Positions 18,227 to 27,466 of a DNA stretch of 64,000 nt are shown here, one piece after another; position 1 is the stretch's first letter; every line of letters begins with the position of its first letter. The stretch is from positions 1 to 64,000 of the forward strand of contig CAJQQZ010000032.1 of assembly GCA_905480575.1 (NCBI GenBank), read 5' to 3'. A program made the position numbers and the translations under genes. The DNA comes from an uncultured Alphaproteobacteria bacterium (lineage in GTDB: Bacteria; Pseudomonadota; Alphaproteobacteria; UBA7985; CAJQQZ01). The notes under the pieces were generated by a model. That model worked only from the letters and a program-made list of their open reading frames with translations. It had not been told where the DNA came from and did not search any database.

Positions 18227-19930
18227 ATGGATAAGCAAAAATTAAAGTCTGAGCGGAAGAAGAACCGAGCCTGGTTGAAAGAGCATAAAATGCTTTGCCG
18301 GCCTTGGTCCCAATTGTCCTATGCTAGTGAGATCGTCCAGGCAATTGCTGCTCTATCTTTCGCTTACTTTCTGAGCCATCTTTTGGTTTACCTTTTTGCC
18401 GACGAATCTTTTGGTCGATTTTCGATCACATTCGTTGTGTCGGCACTGATCGTTTTTGCCCTTTTTCGCGCCGGTGCAGCAGCCATCCAGCCTTGGCTTG
18501 GAGAGCGTGCGGCAACTCAAGTGAAATCCAAAGTTCGTTTAAAACTTCACGCTCAAGTGTTGGCAGCCGGCCCAGCACTCAAAAATCGAATGCCAGCTGG
18601 GTCGCTTGCAGCCGTTCTCGTCGATCAAGTAGAAGCGTTGAGCGGTTACTTTGCGCGCTATCGAACTAAAGCGCTGGCCGCCTCTACACTTCCCGCTTTC
18701 TTTCTCATTGCGATTTACTTTGTGAACTGGAAACTGGCCGTCGTCATGGGATTCGCTTGGATAATGGTTCCCTTTGCGATGGCATTGATTGGGATTGCGA
18801 TCGCAAAAGCCAGCCAAAGCCAGGTTGATGAACTAACCAGATTGGGCGGGCATTTCCTTGATCGGATTCAAGGCCTGACGTCCCTTCGTTTGTTTGGACA
18901 AGCCGAGGCAGAGGTCAAACGCACAGAAATAGCGGCGAACAGGTTCAAACGGAAAACCATGTCTGTTTTGAAGCTGGCCTTCCTTTCCTCTACTGCCTTG
19001 GAGCTAATCGCAACGGGAGCACTGTTTTTAACGGCAGTCTATGTGACTTCGGCTCTCATTGGCTCCATCGGATTACAACAAGGCCTGTTTGTACTGATCT
19101 TAGTCCCAGAATTTTTCCTCCCTCTACGACAATTCACAGCGGCCTATCACGAGCAATCGGCGGCAATGTCAGCCGCGCAAAAAATCCGCGAGTTGGAAAG
19201 CCATCTCAGCCCTGAACAAACCTCCCTTCCCGATCAAGGAGAAAAGCTGGCTTATGTCATTGAAAAGGCACCGAAGATCGAAGCAAAGGACCTTACTTTT
19301 GCCTATGATGATAACCAGGCAATCTTACAACAGCTTTCATTCTCTCTAGAACCGGGCAGCCTGACTGTTCTGAAGGGACCCAGCGGTGTTGGCAAATCAA
19401 CACTTTTATCGTTGTTGCTCGGCTTCACTCAATCCTACAGCGGTTCTCTTACAATTGATGGACGCGAACTTTCTGCAATAGACCTCTCTGTATTAAGGGA
19501 GACCCTTTGTTGGTCTGGACAGCAGCCTTATCTTTTTCATGGTACGCTAAAAGAAAACCTGCTGCTAGCAAAGCCAGCGGCCAAAGACACAGAACTTAAC
19601 CAGGCTATCGTGCAAGCTGGCCTCCAGCCTTTTGTGAGTTCACTTGGCAACGGATTGGAAAGTCACTTGAATGAGAGAGGTTCCAACGTTTCTGGTGGGC
19701 AGCTACAACGAATTGCCTTGGCTCGAGCGTTCATGAAGAACGGTTCCATACTCATTCTAGATGAACCATTGACTGCACTTGACCCCCGGAACCGCCAGGG
19801 AATTATTGAAGCCATACAAAAGCTACGCATTGGCAAGACTACTTTGATTGCAAGTCATGAGCCTGAGCTCGTCAAACTCGCCGACCAAGTGATTGAGTTA
19901 GAATCCCCGCATAAGGAAGCCATGGCATGA
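18227..19930 (+). CDS. cydD: CydD-like thiol reductant ABC exporter subunit
   Basis: About 567 residues: six-helix transmembrane domain over roughly 35-310, then an ABC domain with Walker A GPSGVGKS, signature VSGGQLQR and Walker B ILILDEP. CydDC exports cysteine and glutathione to the periplasm and is needed for assembly of cytochrome bd and for redox balance in E. coli. ATG 18227 is chosen; GTG 18224 is directly upstream in frame. The stop overlaps the next gene's ATG (ATGA). The cydAB oxidase genes are not in the window, so the usual cydDCAB linkage is absent here. Confidence 0.87.
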   Translation: MDKQKLKSERKKNRAWLKEHKMLCRPWSQLSYASEIVQAIAALSFAYFLSHLLVYLFADESFGRFSITFVVSALIVFALFRAGAAAIQPWLGERAATQVKSKVRLKLHAQVLAAGPALKNRMPAGSLAAVLVDQVEALSGYFARYRTKALAASTLPAFFLIAIYFVNWKLAVVMGFAWIMVPFAMALIGIAIAKASQSQVDELTRLGGHFLDRIQGLTSLRLFGQAEAEVKRTEIAANRFKRKTMSVLKLAFLSSTALELIATGALFLTAVYVTSALIGSIGLQQGLFVLILVPEFFLPLRQFTAAYHEQSAAMSAAQKIRELESHLSPEQTSLPDQGEKLAYVIEKAPKIEAKDLTFAYDDNQAILQQLSFSLEPGSLTVLKGPSGVGKSTLLSLLLGFTQSYSGSLTIDGRELSAIDLSVLRETLCWSGQQPYLFHGTLKENLLLAKPAAKDTELNQAIVQAGLQPFVSSLGNGLESHLNERGSNVSGGQLQRIALARAFMKNGSILILDEPLTALDPRNRQGIIEAIQKLRIGKTTLIASHEPELVKLADQVIELESPHKEAMA

Positions 19931-21645
19931 GTTCTGTACGGCGGCTATTTAATCTTTGGCGTGAAGAAAGGGTTTGGATAAGTCTCGGCGCTATCACTTC
20001 TCTGCTTTCCCTTTTATCGGCGATTTTGTTGATGGCTTTGGCTGGATGGATGGTTGGTGGTGCTGGCAATGGTAAAGTTGTTGCGGGCTTTGCGCTTTTA
20101 GGCGCGGTTGGGCCGAAAATTGTCATGAGGCTTCTTGTTCTCCTCAGAACACTCATGCGCTACAGCGAGCGCCTGGTCACGCACGAAGCGACATTTCGAA
20201 TTCTGTCCAAGTTACGCATATGGTTCATGAGAAATGCAATCCCTCTCAGCCCCAGAAAACTTGGAACCTATAAAAGCGGCGACCTTCTAAACCGAATGAT
20301 GTCCGATATTGACGCGCTGGATCATTTCTATCTTCGGTTTCTGGTTCCTGTCACTGTCGCTGTTGCGACCTGCTCACTTTTGATTCTATTCTTAGGCTTA
20401 CAGTCTTATGTATTAGCGCTCGTTGCTTTGGTCTTTTTCCTACTCTCCGGTTGGTTGATACCAGTGTTGGGCCAAAATGCGGGACTTGCACCAGGAAAAG
20501 GATTGGTCGAAGAAATCAGTGCTATGCGTAGTTTGGTGATTGAAGGCGTGCAAGGATCTGCGGAGCTATTGGTTTACGGCGGCGCTGACAATGCTCGAAA
20601 TCACCTACGTCAATCTGACCGGATGCTCTCCGACAATCATGCAAAGCTCGCCGTCGCCGCAGGTTTAACATCCGGGGCTAGCCAATTCCTTTCTCAATTG
20701 CTGTTACTGTCGCTCTTTGGTGCAGGCCTTTGGTTAATAGGTAGTGATGAAATAGCATCCGGTCAGCTAATACTCGCCTTGTTTGTCGTTCTAACAGCAT
20801 TAGAAGCTTTGGCTCTGATGCCCATGGCTTTTCTGTTCATGGGGAAAACTAGAACAGCGGCCGATCGGCTCTTTGAAGTTCTGGATCAGGCAGATACGGC
20901 AGAACGAGAGACCGCTTCAATTGATGATCCGTTCCCGCTCTCATTCACAAATGTTTCCTTTGGCTATGACAAAACCAACGATGTGTTGGAGAATGTTTCT
21001 CTCAAGTTTGCGCAAGGAAGTTGGACAACGATCCTGGGGCCTAGTGGCAGCGGAAAATCATCCATTCTTAATCTGATTCTAGGATTTTGGGAACCGAACC
21101 AAGGCGTGGTTAGTTTAGGCGGCGTTGATACAAAGCTGACTAACCCCGAAGAGATCCTGAAGCACTGCGCTTTCCTTTCGCAAAAGCCTCATATATTCAG
21201 CGGTTCAGTAAAAGATAACCTTTTGTTGGCTGAACCCAATGCGACTGAAGCCGAGATGTGGGCAGCACTCGATAAAGTGGACCTGAAGCAACACTTTGAA
21301 GGCAGAGAAGGACAGTTGGACACCTGGTTGGGTGAATTTGGCTTAGGATTATCGGGCGGCCAACAACGACGCTTGGCTCTCGCTCAGATTTTCCTTAAGG
21401 ACTCCCCTATTCTGCTGTTGGACGAGCCGACAGAGAACCTCGATCTACCCACCGAACAAGCGATCTACAAAGCGCTTTTTGAGTTCGCAAAAGACAAGAC
21501 CCTTATCCTCGTCACCCACAGGACGATAGAACTCCAGAGAATGGATCAATTGGTTTTGATCGACGAAGGAAGTATTGTGAATATGGGCGCCCCAAAAACT
21601 CTTTTAGAACAGCATGAATATTTAAGAGTCCAAAACATATCTTGA
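19927..21645 (+). CDS. cydC: CydC-like thiol reductant ABC exporter subunit
   Basis: A 572-residue half-transporter that pairs with CydD as a heterodimer. The transmembrane domain starts at once (LGAITSLLSLLSAILLMAL) with LLNRMMSDIDALDHFYLR, a conserved region of CydC proteins. The ABC domain carries [16 protein letters not shown] and LLLDEPTENLD. Overlap with cydD by four bases indicates translational coupling. Downstream there are 67 untranslated bases before the FAH-family gene, where transcription may or may not stop; no hairpin terminator was seen. Confidence 0.87.
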   Translation: MSSVRRLFNLWREERVWISLGAITSLLSLLSAILLMALAGWMVGGAGNGKVVAGFALLGAVGPKIVMRLLVLLRTLMRYSERLVTHEATFRILSKLRIWFMRNAIPLSPRKLGTYKSGDLLNRMMSDIDALDHFYLRFLVPVTVAVATCSLLILFLGLQSYVLALVALVFFLLSGWLIPVLGQNAGLAPGKGLVEEISAMRSLVIEGVQGSAELLVYGGADNARNHLRQSDRMLSDNHAKLAVAAGLTSGASQFLSQLLLLSLFGAGLWLIGSDEIASGQLILALFVVLTALEALALMPMAFLFMGKTRTAADRLFEVLDQADTAERETASIDDPFPLSFTNVSFGYDKTNDVLENVSLKFAQGSWTTILGPSGSGKSSILNLILGFWEPNQGVVSLGGVDTKLTNPEEILKHCAFLSQKPHIFSGSVKDNLLLAEPNATEAEMWAALDKVDLKQHFEGREGQLDTWLGEFGLGLSGGQQRRLALAQIFLKDSPILLLDEPTENLDLPTEQAIYKALFEFAKDKTLILVTHRTIELQRMDQLVLIDEGSIVNMGAPKTLLEQHEYLRVQNIS

Positions 21646-21712
21646 TGGTTCTCGCCCCTTGCCTTTGGTAAAAGAACTCTACATTAGCACCCAGTTATCA
21701 GGGAGACACTCA

Positions 21713-22549
21713 ATGAAGTTACTACGTTACGGCCCCGTCGGCCAAGAAAAGCCAGGCATGCTCGACGCTGACGGCAATATCCGTTCACTCGTCGGCAAAA
21801 TTGACGATGTATCAGGCGCTAATCTAAGCGCCGCAAAAATCGCTGAACTCCAAGCCTTGGATCCAAGCTCACTGGAGTTGGTTGATGGTTCCGTACGTGT
21901 TGGGTCTTGTTTGGGAGATATCACAAATCTTATCTGCATCGGCCTCAACTTTGCGGACCACGCTGCAGAAACAGGCAACCCGATCCCCAAAACTCCCGTA
22001 ATGTTTGCTAAACATACTTCTACGGTGACTGGTCCAAATGACGATATTCCTCTGATCAACGGTTCTGATCGCTCTGACTGGGAAGTCGAACTGGGCGTCG
22101 TTATAGGTGAAAATTGCACAAAAGTTTCAGAAGAAGATGCGATGGACTATGTTGCTGGCTTCTTCACAGCCAATGACGTCTCTGAGCGCCGCTTGCAAAA
22201 GGGCGAAGCCGGCCAGTGGTATCATGGCAAGTCACCAGACAACTATGCCCCTATTGGCCCCTGGGTGGTTACTAAGGATGAAGTCGGCGACTTTAACAAT
22301 CTCGGCATGCAATGTGTAATATCGGGAACAACAAGACAGAACGGCAACTCGAAGACCATGATCTTTACTGTGCCACAGCTTGTCTCATATATCTCTCAAT
22401 CTACAACATTGAAAGCTGGTGATGCGATCCTGACAGGCACGCCTCCGGGTGTTGGTGTGGGCCACGACCCAATGGTGTTCCTCAAGTCTGGTGATGAGAT
22501 GGTAACAGCCATTGATAAGCTCGGCGAACAACGCAATAAAATCGTTTAA
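21713..22549 (+). CDS. Fumarylacetoacetate hydrolase family protein
   Basis: A 278-residue FAH-superfamily enzyme. The metal-binding glutamates are in DWEVELGVVIG and the Asp in FTANDVSERR; CIGLNFADHAAE and the C-terminal ILTGTPPGVGVG are family marks. Close relatives include ureidoglycolate lyase and 2,4-diketo-3-deoxy-L-fuconate/rhamnonate hydrolase. Start is ATG 21713 with GGGAGA seven bases upstream; an upstream TTG (21659) extends the frame but is unlikely. The following gene, two bases away, is a D-erythronate dehydrogenase-like SDR, which points to sugar-acid catabolism rather than aromatic breakdown. Confidence 0.88.
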   Translation: MKLLRYGPVGQEKPGMLDADGNIRSLVGKIDDVSGANLSAAKIAELQALDPSSLELVDGSVRVGSCLGDITNLICIGLNFADHAAETGNPIPKTPVMFAKHTSTVTGPNDDIPLINGSDRSDWEVELGVVIGENCTKVSEEDAMDYVAGFFTANDVSERRLQKGEAGQWYHGKSPDNYAPIGPWVVTKDEVGDFNNLGMQCVISGTTRQNGNSKTMIFTVPQLVSYISQSTTLKAGDAILTGTPPGVGVGHDPMVFLKSGDEMVTAIDKLGEQRNKIV

Positions 22550-22551
22550 CC

Positions 22552-23523
22552 ATGCATATCGTAATCACCGGAGCCGCCGGTTTCATCGGAAAGAAATTGG
22601 CGGCACGTTTGGCTCGCGATTGTAAGATTGATGGGCAAACAATAACAAAGCTCACGCTTTTCGATATTGTTGAACCAGAGGCCCCACTTTCGAACGGGCC
22701 GGATATACTCACGGTCGCAGGAGACATAACCGACGCAGGTATTGCGGCCAGGTTAGTTGGCGATGATTGTGGTGGTGTCTTCCACCTGGCCGCCATTGTG
22801 TCGGCTGGTGCAGAAGAAGACTTCGACCTTGGCATGGCGGTCAATCTTGAGGCTAACCGTTCGTTGCTCGAAGCCTGTAGAGCTTTGCCTAACGTGCCAA
22901 AATATGTCTTTGCGAGTTCTGTTGCCGGTTTCGGTGGCAATATGCCCGCTATCCTAGATGATGAGACAGAACGCACACCACAGACCTCCTATGGCACCCA
23001 AAAGGTTATCGGAGAGCTGTTGGTCACGGACTATTCTCGTAAGGGCTTCCTTCAAGGTTGTTCGCTGCGCCTTCCCACCGTGGTTGTTCGTCCAGGCAAA
23101 CCTAATAAGGCAGCTTCGACCTGGGCAAGTTCTATCATTCGTGAACCGCTTCAGGGTGATGAGGTCATTTGTCCCGTGCGTACCAGCCAGGCCATGTTCC
23201 TGAGTTCGCCTGAAATCATTGTTGAAAACATGATCAAAGCTTGGGAGATGCCTGCGGAAAGTTGGGGCATGGTGCCTTCAATCACTCTTCCAGGTCTGAC
23301 TTTAACCGTAGAAGAGATGTTAGCGGCGCTGGAGAGAGTGGCTGGCAAAGAACCCGTGAACAAGGTCAAGTTCGTACCAGACGCACATATCCAAAAGATT
23401 TGCGATGGCTGGCCAACAACCTTTGAAACGCCACGTGCTGAAAGCCTAGGTTTCAGTAAAGACAATGACTATGATCAAATCATTCGCCAGTTTATGGAAA
23501 ACGACATGGTGAAGAATTCCTAA
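22552..23523 (+). CDS. NAD-dependent epimerase/dehydratase, DenD-like
   Basis: A 323-residue extended short-chain dehydrogenase. The NAD-binding motif GAAGFIG is at residues 7-13 and the catalytic Tyr-Lys is in SYGTQKVIGELL. VVVRPGKPNKAASTWASSI matches the substrate region of D-erythronate dehydrogenase (DenD)-type proteins, which oxidise C4 sugar acids at C2. It forms a two-gene unit with the FAH-family hydrolase. Its stop codon TAA (23521-23523) interleaves with the TAG of the convergent methyltransferase gene, so the two genes meet tail to tail with no spacer. Confidence 0.85.
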   Translation: MHIVITGAAGFIGKKLAARLARDCKIDGQTITKLTLFDIVEPEAPLSNGPDILTVAGDITDAGIAARLVGDDCGGVFHLAAIVSAGAEEDFDLGMAVNLEANRSLLEACRALPNVPKYVFASSVAGFGGNMPAILDDETERTPQTSYGTQKVIGELLVTDYSRKGFLQGCSLRLPTVVVRPGKPNKAASTWASSIIREPLQGDEVICPVRTSQAMFLSSPEIIVENMIKAWEMPAESWGMVPSITLPGLTLTVEEMLAALERVAGKEPVNKVKFVPDAHIQKICDGWPTTFETPRAESLGFSKDNDYDQIIRQFMENDMVKNS

Positions 23524-24227
23524 GATCGTTTGATGCGGACAGAAACTTCGGTACCGGAGAATCCTAGATATTCGAAGCCGTATCCTGTCCGCTCAATAAA
23601 CTCGTTGAACGCCTTGTATTCGTGCAAACGCCAGCCGTGATAGTTAAAGAACTCGTCAAACGCGATGATCGCTCCATCGACAAGCTTCCCCTCAACGGCT
23701 TGCAAAGCGCAATCAGTCGACGAATAAATATCACAGTCGATATGAACAAAAGCAATTGGGTCGCTGTGTTCTTCTAAGAAACCAGGCAAGGTCTCGTGGA
23801 ACAACCCTTTTACCAAGGAAACGTTTGAAAGCACTTTAGGCGCCACCCCTTTTCGATTGAAGTTCCGGCGGCTGTAGCGGTTCCCTACCCAATCCTCTGG
23901 CAATCCTTCAAACGAGTCAAACCCGTAGACTGTTCTGTCGGGACAAAGTCTTGCAAGGTGGTTAATCGTTGTGCCCTTATAAACACCAAATTCCAGCATT
24001 AATCCCGCTTCAAACTGGCCAGACAAAAACTCTAGGTGCATGAGCTTATCGTTAAAGAACTGTGCAGTTAACATCTCGGACGTCACCAAATCAGCCGCTT
24101 CAACTGTCGCTCTTTTCAAAAGTTCATTTCTTAAAGCCAACTGTCTTTTCGACGTGAAAAAGTCGACAACCCCAGCATTGCCAGATTTCGCGATAGATTT
24201 GATAAATTGCTTAAAAGGGTTCTTCAT
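23520..24227 (-). CDS. TylF/MycF-type class I methyltransferase
   Basis: A 235-residue SAM-dependent methyltransferase of the macrocin O-methyltransferase family. The SAM-binding motif is LMLEFGVYKGTTINHLA, followed by VYGFDSFEGLPEDW and the metal-site region FVHIDCDIYSSTDCAL; GAIIAFDEFFNYHGWRLHE is also typical. Members methylate sugar hydroxyls or related small molecules. The gene is convergent with the DenD-like gene and divergent from a second methyltransferase 109 bases away. The substrate is unknown. Confidence 0.85.
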   Translation of the reverse strand: MKNPFKQFIKSIAKSGNAGVVDFFTSKRQLALRNELLKRATVEAADLVTSEMLTAQFFNDKLMHLEFLSGQFEAGLMLEFGVYKGTTINHLARLCPDRTVYGFDSFEGLPEDWVGNRYSRRNFNRKGVAPKVLSNVSLVKGLFHETLPGFLEEHSDPIAFVHIDCDIYSSTDCALQAVEGKLVDGAIIAFDEFFNYHGWRLHEYKAFNEFIERTGYGFEYLGFSGTEVSVRIKRS

Positions 24228-24258
24228 TAGATTCGACTAACAGCTCAACAAGAGTTAT

Positions 24259-24281
24259 TTGCTTTGCACAGGTTGCTTTGC
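24259..24281 (+). repeat. Short direct repeat TTGCTTTGC x2
   Basis: Two exact copies of the 9-mer TTGCTTTGC start 14 bases apart (24259 and 24273) in the space between two divergent methyltransferase genes. The spacing is near one and a half helical turns. A regulator site is possible; chance is also possible. Confidence 0.35.
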
Positions 24282-24336
24282 TATCGCACCCTTTCATTCA
24301 CGCGCAAATCCAGCGACGGCGACATAGGACAAAACT

Positions 24337-24942
24337 TTGGCTGGCGACGAAGAACTTATTAAGGAATACTCCAAAATTCATAAGTCTCACGATTGGGGTT
24401 GGACTTCAGTCAAGAACTTACGATTTCTGTTGCCCTATGTTCGGATTTTGAGGCCTCAATCCATAATCGACTATGGTTGTGGTACAAGCCCTTTGCTTAA
24501 ATTGTTGGACGTCGACTCAATCAGGGAACGGAGACACTTCGACCCTGCTATTACTGAGCATGCCGAACCTCCGACCAAAGCATACGATTTACTCGTTTCA
24601 ATCGATGTTTTGGAACATGTCGACGAAGAACATCTCGATGAAGTTATTGCGCACATGGCCGAGCTCAGTAAAGAAGCGATCATCATCGTTGACACCAAAC
24701 CAGCAGCGCTTCTACTAGCCGACGGTCGCAATGCCCACCTCAGTCTCCATGACCATCATTGGTGGCAAATGCGCCTTGAAAAACACTTCGGGCCTATGAT
24801 CCCCATAAAAGTAAAGAGACGTAGCCGAGCTTCTTTTAGGACTTGGGAACTTACAACCTTCCAGAAGATCCAGTGGACCTATTGGCGTTTCACAGAGTTT
24901 CTCTCCTATCTCAAACGAAGAGTTGGCGGAACACGATACTAA
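24337..24942 (+). CDS. Class I SAM-dependent methyltransferase, substrate unknown
   Basis: A 201-residue protein with a Rossmann-like SAM domain: IIDYGCGTSPLLK (motif I), YDLLVSIDVLEHV (motif II, the VLEH pattern common in small-molecule methyltransferases) and IIIVDTKP. HLSLHDHHWW near residue 135 may form the active site. The start is TTG at 24337 with AGGAC upstream; no ATG gives a full SAM domain. It may act together with the TylF-like enzyme transcribed in the opposite direction. A 23-base palindrome overlaps its stop codon. Confidence 0.75.
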   Translation: MAGDEELIKEYSKIHKSHDWGWTSVKNLRFLLPYVRILRPQSIIDYGCGTSPLLKLLDVDSIRERRHFDPAITEHAEPPTKAYDLLVSIDVLEHVDEEHLDEVIAHMAELSKEAIIIVDTKPAALLLADGRNAHLSLHDHHWWQMRLEKHFGPMIPIKVKRRSRASFRTWELTTFQKIQWTYWRFTEFLSYLKRRVGGTRY

Positions 24943-24960
24943 AACCAACTTGGTTTTAGT
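24938..24960. terminator. 23-base perfect palindrome, probable bidirectional terminator
   Basis: ACTAAAACCAA and TTGGTTTTAGT are exact reverse complements around a single C. The palindrome overlaps the stop codon of the methyltransferase gene and lies between convergent genes, where a terminator usable from both sides would be expected; the A and T tracts sit inside the stem. The stem has only three GC pairs and no clean U-run follows, so an operator remains possible. Confidence 0.5.
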
Positions 24961-25048
24961 TGAAACACCATGAGAACATACGCTGCTGCGAGATCAAACC
25001 GGTATCACTCACAACTTGCCTTAAGCTATACGAGAAACGCTTTAACTC

Positions 25049-26215
25049 CTAAGCTGGCATCGCCATCTCAATCAGCTTCGCCCAGTAACTGACGCCGACG
25101 GGAATTGCTTCGTCATTGAAGTCATAAGCTGGGTGATGCAGCCCCGCACTGTCCCCATTGCCGACGAATATATAAGCGCCTGGTTTCTTTTGCAGCATGA
25201 AGGAGAAATCTTCTGCGCCCATAAGCGGTGCTGTATCGACGTCTACTTTATCCGCACCGGATATTTCAGCTGCTACTTTGGCTGCGAAGTCAACTTGATC
25301 CTTGTGGTTAACTGTCACGGGATAGTTGGGGCGATAGATGAACTTAGCTTTACAGTCGAATGCCTTGCCGACGTTTTCGGTAACTTCGTCCATTCGTTTG
25401 GCCATCAATTCACGAACGCCTTCATCAAGGCTTCGCATCGTACCGCACAGCTTGGCCGTCTGGGGAATGACATTGTAAGCGTCCCCGGCGTGAAACTGTG
25501 TCACCGAGATCACACCTGATTCAATCGGGTCTACTTGTCGACTGATGATGGTTTGAATGGCGTTGAAGATCTGTGAACCGACCATGATTGGGTCTTTAGT
25601 GTTATGTGGCATTGCTGCATGGCCACCAAGACCTTCGATTTCAATGTCGAAGAAGTCGGCCGCGGCCATGATACCACCGACGCGCATAGCAAACTGTCCA
25701 ACCGGAATACCTGGCATGTTGTGCATGCCATAGACTTCATCAACGTTGTACTTCTCGAACAAGCCATCTTCCATCATCTTCTTGGCACCTGCGCCACCTT
25801 CTTCAGCGGGTTGGAAAATCAGGATAGCAGTGCCGTTGAAGTTCCTGGTTTCAACCAAATACTTTGCCGCACCCAGCAGCATCGACGTGTGCCCATCGTG
25901 GCCGCAAGCATGCATGCGATTATCAATCGTTGATTTATGCTCAAATTCATTGATCTCGCTGATAGGCAACGCGTCCATATCAGCACGTAAGCCAATCATT
26001 CGACCACTGGTGTTCTCTTTGCCTTCAATGACGGCAACGACACCCGTTTTGCCCATACCGGTTTCGATTTTGTCGACACCAAAAGACTCAAGCAGCTCTT
26101 TGACACGTTTTGAGGTTCTGACTTCCTCGTAACAAATCTCTGGGTGCTGATGAAAATCCCGGCGCCACTCGGCGATTTCAGGCTGGAGATCGAAAATACG
26201 GTTAGAGATAAACAT
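25049..26215 (-). CDS. M20-family amidohydrolase (hippurate hydrolase/aminoacylase type)
   Basis: A 388-residue metal-dependent amidohydrolase. Metal ligands are in MHACGHDGHTSML, FQPAEEGGAGAK and LMGAEDFSFML; GLRADMDALPI and the dimerisation domain match the hippurate/N-acyl-amino-acid/IAA-amino-acid hydrolase branch. It hydrolyses N-acylated amino acids or similar amides in the cytoplasm. It follows azlC and azlD by 17 bases, so cleavage of an N-acyl amino acid and export of the released amino acid is a plausible pairing. Confidence 0.9.
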   Translation of the reverse strand: MFISNRIFDLQPEIAEWRRDFHQHPEICYEEVRTSKRVKELLESFGVDKIETGMGKTGVVAVIEGKENTSGRMIGLRADMDALPISEINEFEHKSTIDNRMHACGHDGHTSMLLGAAKYLVETRNFNGTAILIFQPAEEGGAGAKKMMEDGLFEKYNVDEVYGMHNMPGIPVGQFAMRVGGIMAAADFFDIEIEGLGGHAAMPHNTKDPIMVGSQIFNAIQTIISRQVDPIESGVISVTQFHAGDAYNVIPQTAKLCGTMRSLDEGVRELMAKRMDEVTENVGKAFDCKAKFIYRPNYPVTVNHKDQVDFAAKVAAEISGADKVDVDTAPLMGAEDFSFMLQKKPGAYIFVGNGDSAGLHHPAYDFNDEAIPVGVSYWAKLIEMAMPA

Positions 26216-26232
26216 GACAGAACCTCAAGAGA

Positions 26233-26589
26233 TCAGAAAGGCATAAGATGAGAGAGAAAGGGTAGTGTTGTCAAGGCCACGAATGCGCCAAGGCTGGCAG
26301 CAATGGCAAGCAACAAAGAGCGGCCAACAGAAAAGTAGAACAAGGCACCAACAGCGAGTGATAGAAATCTCGCAACCATTGAAGTGTCGGCAAGTTCGCC
26401 GCCAGGAAACACAAAGATACGTGCTATGAGAGCGGCAACCATGGCGTACGACACGCAAGTGACCCATTGGAACAGTGCTGAGCCAGTGTTGATCTTTTTA
26501 GCAAAAATTGACCCAACGAGCCGCCAGACGAAGGTTGCAAGCACGCAGCAAACAACGATCAGCCAGAGATAGTTGTAAGCTGTCATCAA
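26233..26589 (-). CDS. azlD: AzlD-family small membrane subunit
   Basis: A 118-residue membrane protein with about four helices (YNYLWLIVVCCVLATFVWR; then two to three further segments) and the pattern WVTCVSYAMVAALIARIFVFPGG typical of AzlD. AzlCD forms a branched-chain amino acid exporter. The ATG overlaps the azlC stop by four bases. Despite low sequence complexity, the pairing with AzlC makes the assignment firm. Confidence 0.85.
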   Translation of the reverse strand: MMTAYNYLWLIVVCCVLATFVWRLVGSIFAKKINTGSALFQWVTCVSYAMVAALIARIFVFPGGELADTSMVARFLSLAVGALFYFSVGRSLLLAIAASLGAFVALTTLPFLSHLMPF

Positions 26590-27311
26590 GCCTTATTCCC
26601 TTCCCAACGACGGAATAAGAAAAAGGCCAGTGTACCGCCACCGACGCCGGCAAAAAGCAACCCCCATTCGGGGGTGATCATATGAAGCAGCGGGCCAAGT
26701 ACTGCCCCAATGATCAATGCTGTTACAACCATTCGCCCCTTCATGCCCAAGAATACAAGCGCGAAGAAAATTGGGTTGACCATCAACAAGGCAGTATAGG
26801 CCCAAAGCGGCATGTCACCTGCGGCCCAGATCCCCGCCAATGCGCCGATCACCGCAAAAGAAATCAGTATGCTCGCAAAGACGAGAAAATAATGACGTCG
26901 GTGTTCAGGGGATATGGTTGGAAACTGACGCTGACATGAAGCCCAGGAGTTAAGCGACAACATCTGCCCCATCAACACCATGAAGCTTGTTGATTTAACG
27001 CCGTCCCGGACCAAAGGCAGGAACGAGACACACATCGGTAAGAACCGAGCATTCGCCATCGAACTGGCTAGAACAATCGCAAAGAGCCCTGCACCTGCGG
27101 CCTGATACTCGGCCATCACAACTTGCCCAGGCAAGCCCCAGATCCCAACAGTACAAAGCAGTATCATCCAGCCATCGAAACCAACCTCTAACGCCAATGT
27201 GGCAAAACCAGCTTTTTGGGTAGCAATTATAAGAATAGGTGCGCCCATCACGTCAGCAATTGCTCGGCGGGTTACACTTTTCTTTTCTTGGAGGACTATT
27301 TCTTCCGCCAT
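26586..27311 (-). CDS. azlC: AzlC-family branched-chain amino acid exporter subunit
   Basis: A 241-residue inner-membrane protein with five to six helices. PILIIATQKAGFATLALEVGFDGWMILLC and the long hydrophobic segments thereafter match the AzlC/YgaZ family, whose E. coli member YgaZ with YgaH exports valine. It starts a three-gene minus-strand unit (azlC, azlD, M20 amidohydrolase). A strong terminator at 27408-27444 insulates it from the upstream transporter operon. Confidence 0.87.
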   Translation of the reverse strand: MAEEIVLQEKKSVTRRAIADVMGAPILIIATQKAGFATLALEVGFDGWMILLCTVGIWGLPGQVVMAEYQAAGAGLFAIVLASSMANARFLPMCVSFLPLVRDGVKSTSFMVLMGQMLSLNSWASCQRQFPTISPEHRRHYFLVFASILISFAVIGALAGIWAAGDMPLWAYTALLMVNPIFFALVFLGMKGRMVVTALIIGAVLGPLLHMITPEWGLLFAGVGGGTLAFFLFRRWEGNKA

Positions 27312-27407
27312 AAGGCTCTTTCAACTGAGGTATTGGTGATCTGTGCCAAGGAGAGCAACTACTTCATTCGTCCCTGTTTTCAAGTAGAAATGATTGCTGA
27401 CTTAACG

Positions 27408-27444
27408 AAAAAAAACCGCCCGCAAAAATCTGTCTGCGAGCGGC
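27408..27444 (-). terminator. Strong rho-independent terminator of the TctCBA/acyl-CoA ligase operon
   Basis: Read on the minus strand, CCGCTCGCA pairs with TGCGGGCGG (nine pairs including one T-G wobble) across an 11-base loop and is followed by eight Ts. It lies 23 bases past the tctA stop and before azlC, so it ends the operon that begins at 34191. Confidence 0.9.
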
Positions 27445-27466
27445 TTCTTTCTAAACATTTGAGACT

